Position numbers and translations under genes: made by a program. The notes below the pieces were generated by a model, which saw only the letters and a program-made list of their open reading frames with translations, was not told the origin of the DNA and did no database searches. Positions 1 through 6,492 of a stretch of 11,000 bases of DNA are shown here, one piece after another. The DNA is from MGR-bin208 sp043779285 (GTDB lineage: Bacteria; Bacteroidota; Bacteroidia; Chitinophagales; Chitinophagaceae), in the NCBI GenBank assembly GCA_043779285.1, contig JAYWEL010000120.1:1-11000 (forward strand), read 5' to 3'. The number at the start of each line of letters is the position of its first letter. Positions within the stretch are counted from its first letter, which is position 1.

Positions 1-189
1 CCCCAGGTATAATGTACCCACCAACGCATATGCATATGGTAAAAGAAAAACTATCCTGCTTTTAAAAGAAGATTGCCCCAACTCTTGTTTCCCAAAAATT
101 AAATAAACAATGGCATAAAGTAAAGGGTAGCCGGAAAAAAATGCCATCAATTCCATCAGCTGTGTGTATGCAAAAAAACTATTGTCCAT
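1..189 (-). CDS. Membrane protein, N-terminal fragment (runs off left edge)
   Basis: The reverse strand is open from an ATG at 187-189 to the window edge, giving the first 63 residues (starting MDNSFFAYTQ). Two hydrophobic stretches, about residues 12-33 and 45-63, are separated by a short polar loop with charged residues (GKQELGQ...KSR), which fits an inner-membrane protein with at least two spanning helices. There is no cleavable signal peptide. The family cannot be recognised from this fragment; it could be the membrane part of a sensor or a small multi-pass protein. A TAnnTTTG-like box lies about 67 bases upstream at 256-263. It is transcribed divergently from the acyltransferase gene. 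Confidence is moderate that the frame is real and low on function. Confidence 0.6.
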   Translation of the reverse strand, partial: MDNSFFAYTQLMELMAFFSGYPLLYAIVYLIFGKQELGQSSFKSRIVFLLPYAYALVGTLYLG

Positions 190-255
190 TTTATATATTT
201 TCTTAAGCGTATTACTGGCTATGTCGAAATTACATTTCTTTATGAAAGACTTTTC

Positions 256-263
256 CAAAAATA
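256..263 (-). promoter_or_regulatory. Candidate Bacteroidota -7 box for the left-edge membrane gene
   Basis: The reverse strand reads TATTTTTG, a full match to the Bacteroidota -7 consensus TAnnTTTG, about 67 bases before the ATG at 189. No clear TTG -33 element is found at the usual 19-21 base spacing, and the region is AT-rich, so a chance match is possible. The rest of 190-430 shows no other convincing signal; the short forward ORF there looks spurious. Confidence 0.3.
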
Positions 264-430
264 ATATGGATCTGTTTTATACAGCTTTGTCAATATTTAA
301 AAATGTTTCTTCATTTTATACTTATCATGCAAGTAGTGAATTTCCGATATTTCAATTTACTTAGGAATTAATGTCTGATCTCTTTATCTTTCAAACTGTC
401 TCCTTTAAATTTTACTATTAATTGAAAAAT

Positions 431-1012
431 ATGTTTCGCTTTTTTTGGAAATCATGGCTCAAATTGGCAGGATGGAATACAGATATTCAATTTCCGGCTC
501 ACATAAAAAAAATGGTGATCATTGTTGCACCACACACCAGCACCTGGGATTTTCCATTGGGTCTTGCATACCGCAGTGTTTGCCGGATGAAGAATACCCA
601 TTTTTTAGGTAAAGCAGAATTATTTAAGAAACCGTTCGGTTTTATTTTCAGTTGGTTGGGCGGTACTCCTGTGGATAGAAAAAGTAAACAGAATGTAGTA
701 GAACAGGTTACTGCAGAATTCAACAAGCATGAAGAATTTATTTTGGCAATAGCTCCGGAAGGCACAAGAAAAAAAGTTGATAACTTAAGAACCGGTTTTT
801 ATTTTATTGCGAAGGCAGCCAAGGTGCCAATTTTAATGACCGGTTTGGATTTCGAAAATAAAACATTGGTTGTAGCAGAGCCTTTTTTCCCATCAGATGA
901 TGAAGCAGCAGATTTTAAAAAAATTATTCATTTTTTTGGCCCTATAAAAGGTGGAAATGCGGAATTGGGTTTATCTCATTTAATGAATGAATCTGATCAA
1001 AATAAGCAGTAG
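431..1012 (+). CDS. PlsC-family lysophospholipid (1-acylglycerol-3-phosphate) acyltransferase
   Basis: This 193-residue protein belongs to the glycerolipid acyltransferase (PlsC/LPLAT) superfamily, which transfers acyl groups to lysophosphatidic acid or related lysolipids at the inner membrane. All four usual blocks are visible: catalytic HTSTWD (H35-x4-D40), GGTPVDRKSK (about residues 77-86) for substrate binding, PEGTRKK (109-115), and VPILMTG (132-138). It is shorter than typical PlsC and has no strong N-terminal membrane helix, only a hydrophobic/basic lead, so it is probably peripheral. A TTG at 422 would add three residues, but the ATG at 431 is preferred because it follows an A-rich leader. 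The exact acceptor (lysophosphatidate, ornithine or another lysolipid) cannot be told from sequence. The next gene begins 164 bases downstream with its own promoter candidate. Confidence 0.9.
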   Translation: MFRFFWKSWLKLAGWNTDIQFPAHIKKMVIIVAPHTSTWDFPLGLAYRSVCRMKNTHFLGKAELFKKPFGFIFSWLGGTPVDRKSKQNVVEQVTAEFNKHEEFILAIAPEGTRKKVDNLRTGFYFIAKAAKVPILMTGLDFENKTLVVAEPFFPSDDEAADFKKIIHFFGPIKGGNAELGLSHLMNESDQNKQ

Positions 1013-1104
1013 CATGGATTTTAATGAGTTATTACCTCTGCTAAATTTTTGCTAAGTTTAATTTTTTTTAAGCTGGTCTTCTCAGTTTTTTATTCTTAGC
1101 CCGT

Positions 1105-1112
1105 TACATTTG
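1105..1112 (+). promoter_or_regulatory. Candidate -7 box for the OmpA-like lipoprotein gene
   Basis: TACATTTG matches the Bacteroidota -7 consensus TAnnTTTG. Initiation a few bases downstream would give a leader of roughly 58 bases before the ATG at 1177. No good TTTG -33 box is seen at the expected spacing; only a T-rich run begins at 1086. The resulting leader would contain a 14-codon ORF at 1127-1171. Confidence 0.4.
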
Positions 1113-1176
1113 TAAATCTTCGTCCTATGAATGAAGTGAATAATAGAAAGATTGATCAAATTTTAAATTAAAAATT

Positions 1177-2061
1177 ATGAATAGAAAATTATTAGTTGGA
1201 GTGGGAATTGTTACGTTATTCTTATTCTCCTGTGTAAGCCGTAAAAAAATGAATGAAGTAGAAACGCAGTATAAAAATCTGACTGGAGCCCATCAACTGT
1301 TACAGGCCGACTTTAAAAATTGTGAAGAATCGTTAGCAGATTATAAAAGAAACAAATCGCAAATGGAATCGGAGAATGGAAATTTGAAGAACAGGATTTC
1401 TGATTTGAGCAGCCAGGTAGATTTTTTAAAGCAAAACAGTTCAACTGTTCTTAATCAGCTAAAAGATTTATCGGTTGTCACTTCTTCGCAGGCAGAAAGC
1501 ATTAAAAAATCATTGGAAAATATCGGAGCTAAGGATGATTATATCCGTACGCTTCAATCATCCATATCACACAAAGATTCATTGAACATGGCACTGGTGT
1601 TGAATCTTAAAGGAGCATTGGCTGATATCAATGATAAAGACGTAGAAATAAAAGTTGAAAAAGGAGTGGTGTATATTTCTATCTCTGATAAACTGTTATT
1701 CAAAACAGGCAGCTATGATGTTACTCCGGGTGCCCTTTCTGTATTAGGAAAAGTTGCTGCTGTATTAAACAATCAACCCAATATTGAGTTTTTGGTTGAA
1801 GGCCATACCGACAATGTTCCAATCAAGGGTGGCGATATTAAAGACAACTGGGACCTGAGTGTACTTCGTGCAACCTCTGTTACAAGAGTACTTCAAACAA
1901 AATACAATATTGATCCTAAACGTATGACTGCCGGAGGTCGTGGCGAGTATGTACCTGTTGCCAGCAACAGTACAGCAGATGGGAAAGCGGCTAACCGAAG
2001 AACCCGTATTGTAATTCTTCCACAACTAGATCAATTCTTCAAGCTGTTGGAAACAAAATAA
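1177..2061 (+). CDS. OmpA-family lipoprotein with coiled-coil linker
   Basis: This 294-residue protein has a lipoprotein signal peptide ending LFLFSC, with Cys19 as the lipidated residue. A charged, heptad-like segment (about 22-150) follows and is probably a coiled coil across the periplasm. The C-terminal OmpA/MotB-like peptidoglycan-binding domain spans about 165-282. Within it are EGHTDN (208-213) and a DLSVLRA block (226-232). By analogy with characterised OmpA domains, D212 and R231 are the likely diaminopimelate contacts. The NVPIKGG insertion after HTDN is the MotB/YiaD type rather than the porin OmpA type. There is no beta-barrel, so it probably tethers the outer membrane to peptidoglycan. 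The start is the only ATG giving a proper signal peptide. It is followed by a hairpin terminator at 2081-2115, so it is likely monocistronic. Confidence 0.92.
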   Translation: MNRKLLVGVGIVTLFLFSCVSRKKMNEVETQYKNLTGAHQLLQADFKNCEESLADYKRNKSQMESENGNLKNRISDLSSQVDFLKQNSSTVLNQLKDLSVVTSSQAESIKKSLENIGAKDDYIRTLQSSISHKDSLNMALVLNLKGALADINDKDVEIKVEKGVVYISISDKLLFKTGSYDVTPGALSVLGKVAAVLNNQPNIEFLVEGHTDNVPIKGGDIKDNWDLSVLRATSVTRVLQTKYNIDPKRMTAGGRGEYVPVASNSTADGKAANRRTRIVILPQLDQFFKLLETK

Positions 2062-2080
2062 TTTGCTGATTAAATATTTT

Positions 2081-2115
2081 AAAACCCCATCCACTGGCTA
2101 AGGATGGTTTTTTTT
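2081..2115 (+). terminator. Rho-independent terminator after the OmpA-like gene
   Basis: CCATCC (2087-2092) pairs with GGATGG (2102-2107) around a 9-base loop, followed by eight T residues (2108-2115). An upstream AAAA run can extend the stem against the T tract past a two-C bulge. It lies 20 bases beyond the stop codon at 2061. Confidence 0.8.
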
Positions 2116-2223
2116 ATTCCCTGTCGGTTTTACCGGCTATGATTGCTTTTACTCATTGCCGCACCATGGTTTTAGTTTATCTTCATATACATTTTATACT
2201 CGCTCAAATCTAAAACTCATATT

Positions 2224-3078
2224 ATGACTACAACTTTTTATATTATTTTTTTTATCGTTTTATTTTTTCTCTGGGGTATTAAAATAGTTCGCCCAACGCA
2301 CCGGGGCTTAATTGAACGGCTTGGTAAATACAATCGTTTTGCGAACCCCGGTTTTCATTGGATTATCCCCGTTATTGAAAAAATTTACCTGGTTAACGTA
2401 ACTGAACAAATGGTAGATGCAGAGCCACAGGAAATAATTACGTTCGATAATTTGAATGCCCGGGTTGATGCACAGGTGTATTTCAGAGTTAACTCAGATG
2501 AGGAGAGTGTTAAAAATTCTATCTATAATGTAAACAAATACCAATGGCAGATTGTAAATCTTGCCCGAACGACTTTAAGAAATATCATTGGCACATTAAC
2601 GTTGAAATTAGCAAATAGTGAACGGGGAAAAATTAATTCTGAATTACATAGAACGCTAAAAATCGAAACAAACACTTGGGGTATTGATATTGTTCGAACA
2701 GAGTTAAAGGAAATTGACCCTCCCAAGGATGTTCAGGAAACCATGAATAAAGTTGTAAAAGCAGAGAATGAAAAAATAGCTGCCGTAGATTTTGCAACTG
2801 CCAGGGAAACACTTGCTGATGGTGAAAAAAGAGCAAAAATAAAAGAGGCAGAGGGTTCTAAGATAGCTAAAATTTTAGTGGCCGAAGGAGAAGCAGAAGC
2901 CATCAAGTCAGTGAACCTGGCGGCGGAAGAATATTTTATCGGCAATGCACAAATATTAAGAAAACTGGAAGCCGTTGAAAAAGCCATGGAAAACAATTCC
3001 AAAATCATTGTTCCCATGGGGTCTGATTTAGTGAATGTAATTGGTGAATTGGCAGGAATTGTACCTCTGAAAAAATAA
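2224..3078 (+). CDS. SPFH/Band 7 (stomatin/slipin-like) membrane protein
   Basis: This 284-residue protein of the SPFH (prohibitin/stomatin) family forms membrane-bound oligomeric scaffolds linked to functional membrane microdomains and protease quality control. Residues 4-20 form a single N-terminal membrane anchor. The SPFH domain follows from about 22 to 180, with RPTHRGLIERLGKYNR (23-38), NPGFHWIIPVIEK (41-53), the TLRNIIGTLTL segment (117-127) and WGIDIVRTELKEIDPP (152-167). An Ala/Glu/Lys-rich helical region (about 175-235) is the usual oligomerising coiled coil. The C-terminal NSKIIVPMGSDL block (258-269) is typical of bacterial slipins/QmcA. The length is normal for a bacterial slipin. 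No NfeD-type partner gene lies next to it. It starts at an ATG after an A/T-rich leader, and hairpin terminators flank it on both sides, suggesting its own transcript. Confidence 0.92.
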   Translation: MTTTFYIIFFIVLFFLWGIKIVRPTHRGLIERLGKYNRFANPGFHWIIPVIEKIYLVNVTEQMVDAEPQEIITFDNLNARVDAQVYFRVNSDEESVKNSIYNVNKYQWQIVNLARTTLRNIIGTLTLKLANSERGKINSELHRTLKIETNTWGIDIVRTELKEIDPPKDVQETMNKVVKAENEKIAAVDFATARETLADGEKRAKIKEAEGSKIAKILVAEGEAEAIKSVNLAAEEYFIGNAQILRKLEAVEKAMENNSKIIVPMGSDLVNVIGELAGIVPLKK

Positions 3079-3107
3079 TAATACTTTCTATCCCTTGGTT
3101 TTATAGT

Positions 3108-3137
3108 AAACCGGAGAAATATTTCCCCGGTTTTTTT
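3108..3137 (+). terminator. Rho-independent terminator after the SPFH gene
   Basis: Arms at 3108-3120 and 3121-3133 are inverted repeats of 13 bases with one A/C mismatch. The outer stem is AAACCGG with CCGGTTT, the inner GAA with TTC, and the effective loop is ATAT. The distal arm merges into a run of seven T (3131-3137). It lies about 30 bases after the stop at 3078. Confidence 0.85.
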
Positions 3138-3221
3138 ATTTATATTAACAAGAACTGGACAGGTTTATGTATTCGTTTATTCAATATCAACTTGGTTACT
3201 TAATAAATAAAAATTACTCGC

Positions 3222-3920
3222 ATGAAAAAACTTATACTTTTCCTGTCTATTTCTGCTCTTACAATAATACCATACTCCTGTAACACACTTCAGAAAATTG
3301 GAAATTATTTTCTTACAGAACAGGACGCCGTAAGTGCTATCAAGGAAGCCCTGACTATTGGCAGCAAAGCAGGTTCATATATCCTTGGTCAAAAAGGGGC
3401 TTTTGGTAAAGAATCCATTATGGCTGCCATTTTTCCACCCGAACTGCAAAAAGTGGTTGGTATTTTACAACAACTTGGATTGAGCAGTGAAATTGATCGT
3501 TTTGTAAATACGATGGGCACCGCAACAGAACAAACAGCTCTCAGGTCGGCACCCATTTTTTTAGCGGGCATTAAAAACATGACGGTAAAAGATGCCATTC
3601 AAATTGTCAAGAACGGAAATAGTGCAGCGACTGATTTTTTACGGAATTCCATTGGAGATACATTAAGAAAATCTGTGTCACCGGTTATGAATGAAGCCTT
3701 GAATGAATACAAACTGGCTGCAGAGTGGAACAAACTGGTAGCACCTGCAAAACTTTTGATGGGTGACAAGCTTAACCTTGATTTGGGAAATCTGATGTCT
3801 GGTTTAATAACCAATGCTATGTTTAATAAAATTGCAGAAAAGGAAATGGAGATACGAACCAAAGCAGAAGCAAGAACTTCTGGATTGTTACAAAGAGTTT
3901 TTGGTAAGGACTGGAATTGA
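3222..3920 (+). CDS. DUF4197 domain lipoprotein
   Basis: This 232-residue protein has an N-terminal signal with a likely lipidated Cys20 (preceded by PYS; Pro at -3 is unusual but lipoboxes are relaxed in this phylum). The mature part matches the DUF4197 pattern as I know it: an opening DAVSAIKEAL helix (35-44), FPPELQKV (71-78), a block containing AAT and a following acidic/aromatic residue after TVKDAIQIVKNG (121-132), a PVMNEAL segment (154-160), and a C-terminal stretch ending EARTSGLLQRVF (216-227). The fold is predicted to be all alpha-helical. No biochemical function is established for the family, and no catalytic residues stand out. It is probably a periplasmic-face lipoprotein. It converges on the next gene, with only 18 bases between the two stop codons and no obvious hairpin. 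Confidence 0.85.
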   Translation: MKKLILFLSISALTIIPYSCNTLQKIGNYFLTEQDAVSAIKEALTIGSKAGSYILGQKGAFGKESIMAAIFPPELQKVVGILQQLGLSSEIDRFVNTMGTATEQTALRSAPIFLAGIKNMTVKDAIQIVKNGNSAATDFLRNSIGDTLRKSVSPVMNEALNEYKLAAEWNKLVAPAKLLMGDKLNLDLGNLMSGLITNAMFNKIAEKEMEIRTKAEARTSGLLQRVFGKDWN

Positions 3921-3938
3921 TTTTGTACTAATTTGAGT

Positions 3939-4610
3939 TTATTGCCTCACCCTCATTTTTAACTCATTCAATTTCACTTGCTGATTTTCAATTTCCACTT
4001 TTTGACTTACCTGATCGGCTTTCGTATTGACCAAATCCTGATTTAATTGTTCAATCTTTTTAATTAAGTCGGCTTCTTTATTTTCCAGATTGAGTAATTT
4101 TTTTTCCGCCGCTTTCACCGTTTCTTCCTGTGCTTCAATATCCATGTTCAGCTTGTATTCTGCAGTTTCCGAAACAAAACTGTTCAGGAATTTCCTGGCT
4201 GCTTTAAATACAGTTGTGTCAGATGTTGGTGAAATAAAACTGTCATACCCTTTACTTACCAACAGATAAAGCATCGATTTATCATTTTCTTTTTTGCTTT
4301 TACGATCTACTTTAAAATACAAATCCAGCTTTTGATTGATCATTTCCGGAAGTGCCACTTCATTGAAAATAAAAAATCCTTCCAGTTTATTTTTCTTCCA
4401 GAACAATGCACCTTTGGTTTCAGGATCATAACCAATTTCCCTAAGTTTTTTAAGGATTGTACCTTCCGTTACAGTAGTTGAATAGGGAAGTTGTATTAGT
4501 AAAGACGGTTGTAGATTGTCTTTATACTTAACCGTTGTTGCCGTGGATTGGGCTAAAGCAATCTGATTAAAAACAAAGATTGACGCAAAGAGTATATATA
4601 TATTTTTCAT
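3939..4610 (-). CDS. Secreted coiled-coil protein of unknown function
   Basis: This 223-residue protein is not of a family I recognise. The N-terminus has a clear type I signal peptide with predicted cleavage near ALA/QS (about residue 20). The middle (about 28-145) is a mixed region with LQPSLLIQLPYS (33-44), WKKNKLEGFFIF (71-82) and a YLLVSKGYDSF segment (115-125), and may be a compact domain. From about 152 to the end it is a highly charged Glu/Lys/Gln/Leu helix with heptad-like spacing, a probable coiled coil. There are no cysteines and no visible catalytic motif, so a structural or adaptor role outside the cytoplasm is more likely than an enzyme. Its start lies 23 bases after the stop of the next upstream gene (4634-5005) on the same strand, suggesting co-transcription. 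Confidence 0.8.
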   Translation of the reverse strand: MKNIYILFASIFVFNQIALAQSTATTVKYKDNLQPSLLIQLPYSTTVTEGTILKKLREIGYDPETKGALFWKKNKLEGFFIFNEVALPEMINQKLDLYFKVDRKSKKENDKSMLYLLVSKGYDSFISPTSDTTVFKAARKFLNSFVSETAEYKLNMDIEAQEETVKAAEKKLLNLENKEADLIKKIEQLNQDLVNTKADQVSQKVEIENQQVKLNELKMRVRQ

Positions 4611-4633
4611 GAGTTGATAGATTTATGCAAATT

Positions 4634-5005
4634 TTATTGCTCAGATTTGTAATATTTTTCAGGATCATTTAAAACTTTTTTCCATTGGTTTTGATGACTC
4701 ATCTGCCATTTTTTGTCCGGCTGTATTTCCCAGTTTACATTTTTTAATTGTTCTTTTACAAACTCCCGTTGCGCTGGATGAACAAAAAATGGATGCAGGT
4801 AAAACCAATCCGTTTCTTTTATCAGGTCATTCCAAAAATCTTCGAAATGGTTGTAGGTTTTCTCAAATAATTTTATTTCGTCCCGGTCATCATCATAAGT
4901 GCTGTAACTATAGTAAAATTTAAATGTTGCATTTTCATCCAGCACACGAAAAAGACTGCCTCCTTTTTCTTCCGAACTGATATCGAAGTATAATTCTTTC
5001 TTCAT
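4634..5005 (-). CDS. Small hypothetical cytosolic protein, aromatic-rich
   Basis: This 123-residue protein is of no family I can name. It has no signal peptide and no membrane helix. It is acidic near the N-terminus (a YDDDRDE stretch at 37-43) and unusually rich in Trp (58, 67, 92, 100, 108), Tyr and Phe. The segment YLHPFFVHPAQREF (69-82) is the most motif-like part. The pattern of alternating strands, then helices with Trp, recalls small SMI1-like or immunity-type proteins, but I see no decisive motif and no toxin gene beside it. The ATG at 5005 is chosen as the only early start. It is 107 bases downstream of the M20 peptidase stop, and its stop lies 23 bases before the secreted coiled-coil gene, so those two probably form an operon. 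Confidence 0.75.
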   Translation of the reverse strand: MKKELYFDISSEEKGGSLFRVLDENATFKFYYSYSTYDDDRDEIKLFEKTYNHFEDFWNDLIKETDWFYLHPFFVHPAQREFVKEQLKNVNWEIQPDKKWQMSHQNQWKKVLNDPEKYYKSEQ

Positions 5006-5112
5006 GACAACGAAGTTATTTCCTTTACTGCTCCACGCCTTTTAAAGTTACAGCTAATAATTTTTTCGAAGGAAGAAAGAACGGATACATTACCCAAACT
5101 CCTTTAAATATA

Positions 5113-6408
5113 TTAACGTGTTAACCGGTAAATTAATACTGCAGTTCGTTTAATTAATTGCGGGTATTCTTTCAGGTTAATGGTTTCCCCAGGTGCATGT
5201 GCACCACGGCCAGATGCACCAAGTCCGTCTATACAATCCAGGTAGTTTGCTACGTATGAAATATCACCGGCTCCTCTTGCACCCGGATTGCCTGCTTTTA
5301 CTTCTCCCAAACCCATGGATAAGCTTACCTCATTAACAACTTTTACCAATGCATTATTCCCTTCGGTTGGTGGCATAGATGGTATGCCATCTGAAAATGA
5401 AATGGAGGCCTTGGTTCCCGGAAGATTTTGTGAAACAATCTGTCGCATTTTTTCTCTTGCTTTTTCTTTTTGCACTTCAGATAAAAATCGCAGATCTCCG
5501 ATAACAACGGTCCTTGGAGAAATGATATTCGTTTTTCCCATGGCAGTGCCTTCTTGTTTCGTATCATCATAATGCACTTCCGATCCGCCAATAAAAACGC
5601 CCGGATTGAATGTGAGAAATTCTTCCTTGCTCAATGTTTCCCTGAACGAATTAATGATCCGCGAAGCTTCGTAGATAGAACCGTAACCAGCAGCACCAAA
5701 TACCCCGGCAGAATGTGCCTGCCGTCCTTCGGTTTCCAGTTTCCAGCCACTGGCTCCACGTCTTGCAGTTGCTACAATACTCATGCTGCTGGCCGTTTCA
5801 AATGCCAGGGCCATATCATGCTGTTTGGCCCTTTCTATAAAATCGCCACGGGTAACTTCTCTTGGATGACCCGCATTTTCTTCATCGCCGGTAAAATAAA
5901 TAGTTATGGAAACGTCATCCAACAATCCGTTTTGCTGCAAGGCTTTTAAAGCAGCAATCACTAATACATCGCCACCTTTCATATCATTAACGCCTTGCCC
6001 GGTGGCAGTACTGTCGTTTAAAATAGTATATGGATTCGGAGGCATGTCGGGTTCAAATACGGTATCCAGATGCCCGATCAAAAATAATTTTTTCCCCTTG
6101 TTTCCTTTCCGGTATGCCACCAGGTGTCCGGCTCTTTTTACAAAATCAGGCATCGAAATCCATTCTGTTTTAAAACCCAACGATTCCAGTTCTTTACCAT
6201 AAAGAGCTCCCACTTTCTTAACACCACCTGTATTGTATGTACCGCTATTAATATTTACTGATGCCTCCAGTATTTTTAATGTGGACGACATATTTTCTTC
6301 TACCGACTTTATAATATTTTGTTCTGCTTTTGAAAGAGAAGTTTGTGCCACTGAATGAATGCTTATGCAACCTGTTGCAATAAACAATATCAAAATTTTC
6401 TTCATCAT
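5113..6408 (-). CDS. Exported M20 family metallopeptidase (glutamate carboxypeptidase-like)
   Basis: This 431-residue zinc-dependent exopeptidase resembles M20A/CPG2-type carboxypeptidases, which remove C-terminal (often Glu) residues from peptides or conjugates. The metal and catalytic residues are all present: H113 and D115 in IGHLDTV, bridging D142 in GVNDMKGG, catalytic E176 and metal-binding E177 in GDEENAGH, E204 in FETAS and H404 in GRGAHAPGE. The dimerisation/lid domain (about 215-330) contains AHSAG with H232. The N-terminus is a signal peptide: cleavage may be near SVAQ (19-22), while Cys14 after ATG could alternatively be lipidated. The protein is therefore likely periplasmic or surface-associated. 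Starts at 6408 and 6405 (two adjacent Met) cannot be separated. A 21-bp perfect palindrome lies 30-50 bases upstream. The natural substrate cannot be inferred. Confidence 0.92.
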   Translation of the reverse strand: MMKKILILFIATGCISIHSVAQTSLSKAEQNIIKSVEENMSSTLKILEASVNINSGTYNTGGVKKVGALYGKELESLGFKTEWISMPDFVKRAGHLVAYRKGNKGKKLFLIGHLDTVFEPDMPPNPYTILNDSTATGQGVNDMKGGDVLVIAALKALQQNGLLDDVSITIYFTGDEENAGHPREVTRGDFIERAKQHDMALAFETASSMSIVATARRGASGWKLETEGRQAHSAGVFGAAGYGSIYEASRIINSFRETLSKEEFLTFNPGVFIGGSEVHYDDTKQEGTAMGKTNIISPRTVVIGDLRFLSEVQKEKAREKMRQIVSQNLPGTKASISFSDGIPSMPPTEGNNALVKVVNEVSLSMGLGEVKAGNPGARGAGDISYVANYLDCIDGLGASGRGAHAPGETINLKEYPQLIKRTAVLIYRLTR

Positions 6409-6437
6409 GTTTTTTTGTTTTTACATACGGAAGATAG

Positions 6438-6458
6438 GAAAAGAACAATGTTCTTTTC
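6438..6458. promoter_or_regulatory. 21-bp perfect palindrome upstream of the M20 peptidase (operator or hairpin)
   Basis: Arms GAAAAGAACA (6438-6447) and TGTTCTTTTC (6449-6458) are exact reverse complements around a single A. The site lies in the 84-base gap between the usp stop (6493) and the M20 start (6408). It could be a repressor operator for the M20 gene, because a TAATTTTC near-match to the -7 box abuts it at 6459-6466 on the reverse strand. It could also be a weak hairpin ending the usp transcript; no separate T tract follows the stem, which argues against a standard terminator. Confidence 0.5.
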
Positions 6459-6492
6459 GAAAATTAAAATCAGAAATATTTTATTTTATTTT

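Noticed and set aside
164..364. Forward ORF of 66 codons
   Set aside because: It overlaps the start of the better-supported reverse-strand membrane gene, has a low-complexity hydrophobic and Ser/Phe-rich composition, and resembles no family. It is probably a chance ORF in AT-rich DNA.
422..430. TTG start for the acyltransferase
   Set aside because: It adds only three residues with no motif value; the ATG at 431 follows an A-rich leader and is the simpler choice.
2041..2223. CGGT-TTT-ACCG short inverted repeat after the OmpA-like terminator
   Set aside because: It has only a 4-bp stem and no T tract; it is indistinguishable from chance.
5288..6202. Several forward-strand ORFs opposite the M20 peptidase
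   Set aside because: They are antisense shadows of a gene with full catalytic motifs and show no recognisable domain or signal of their own.
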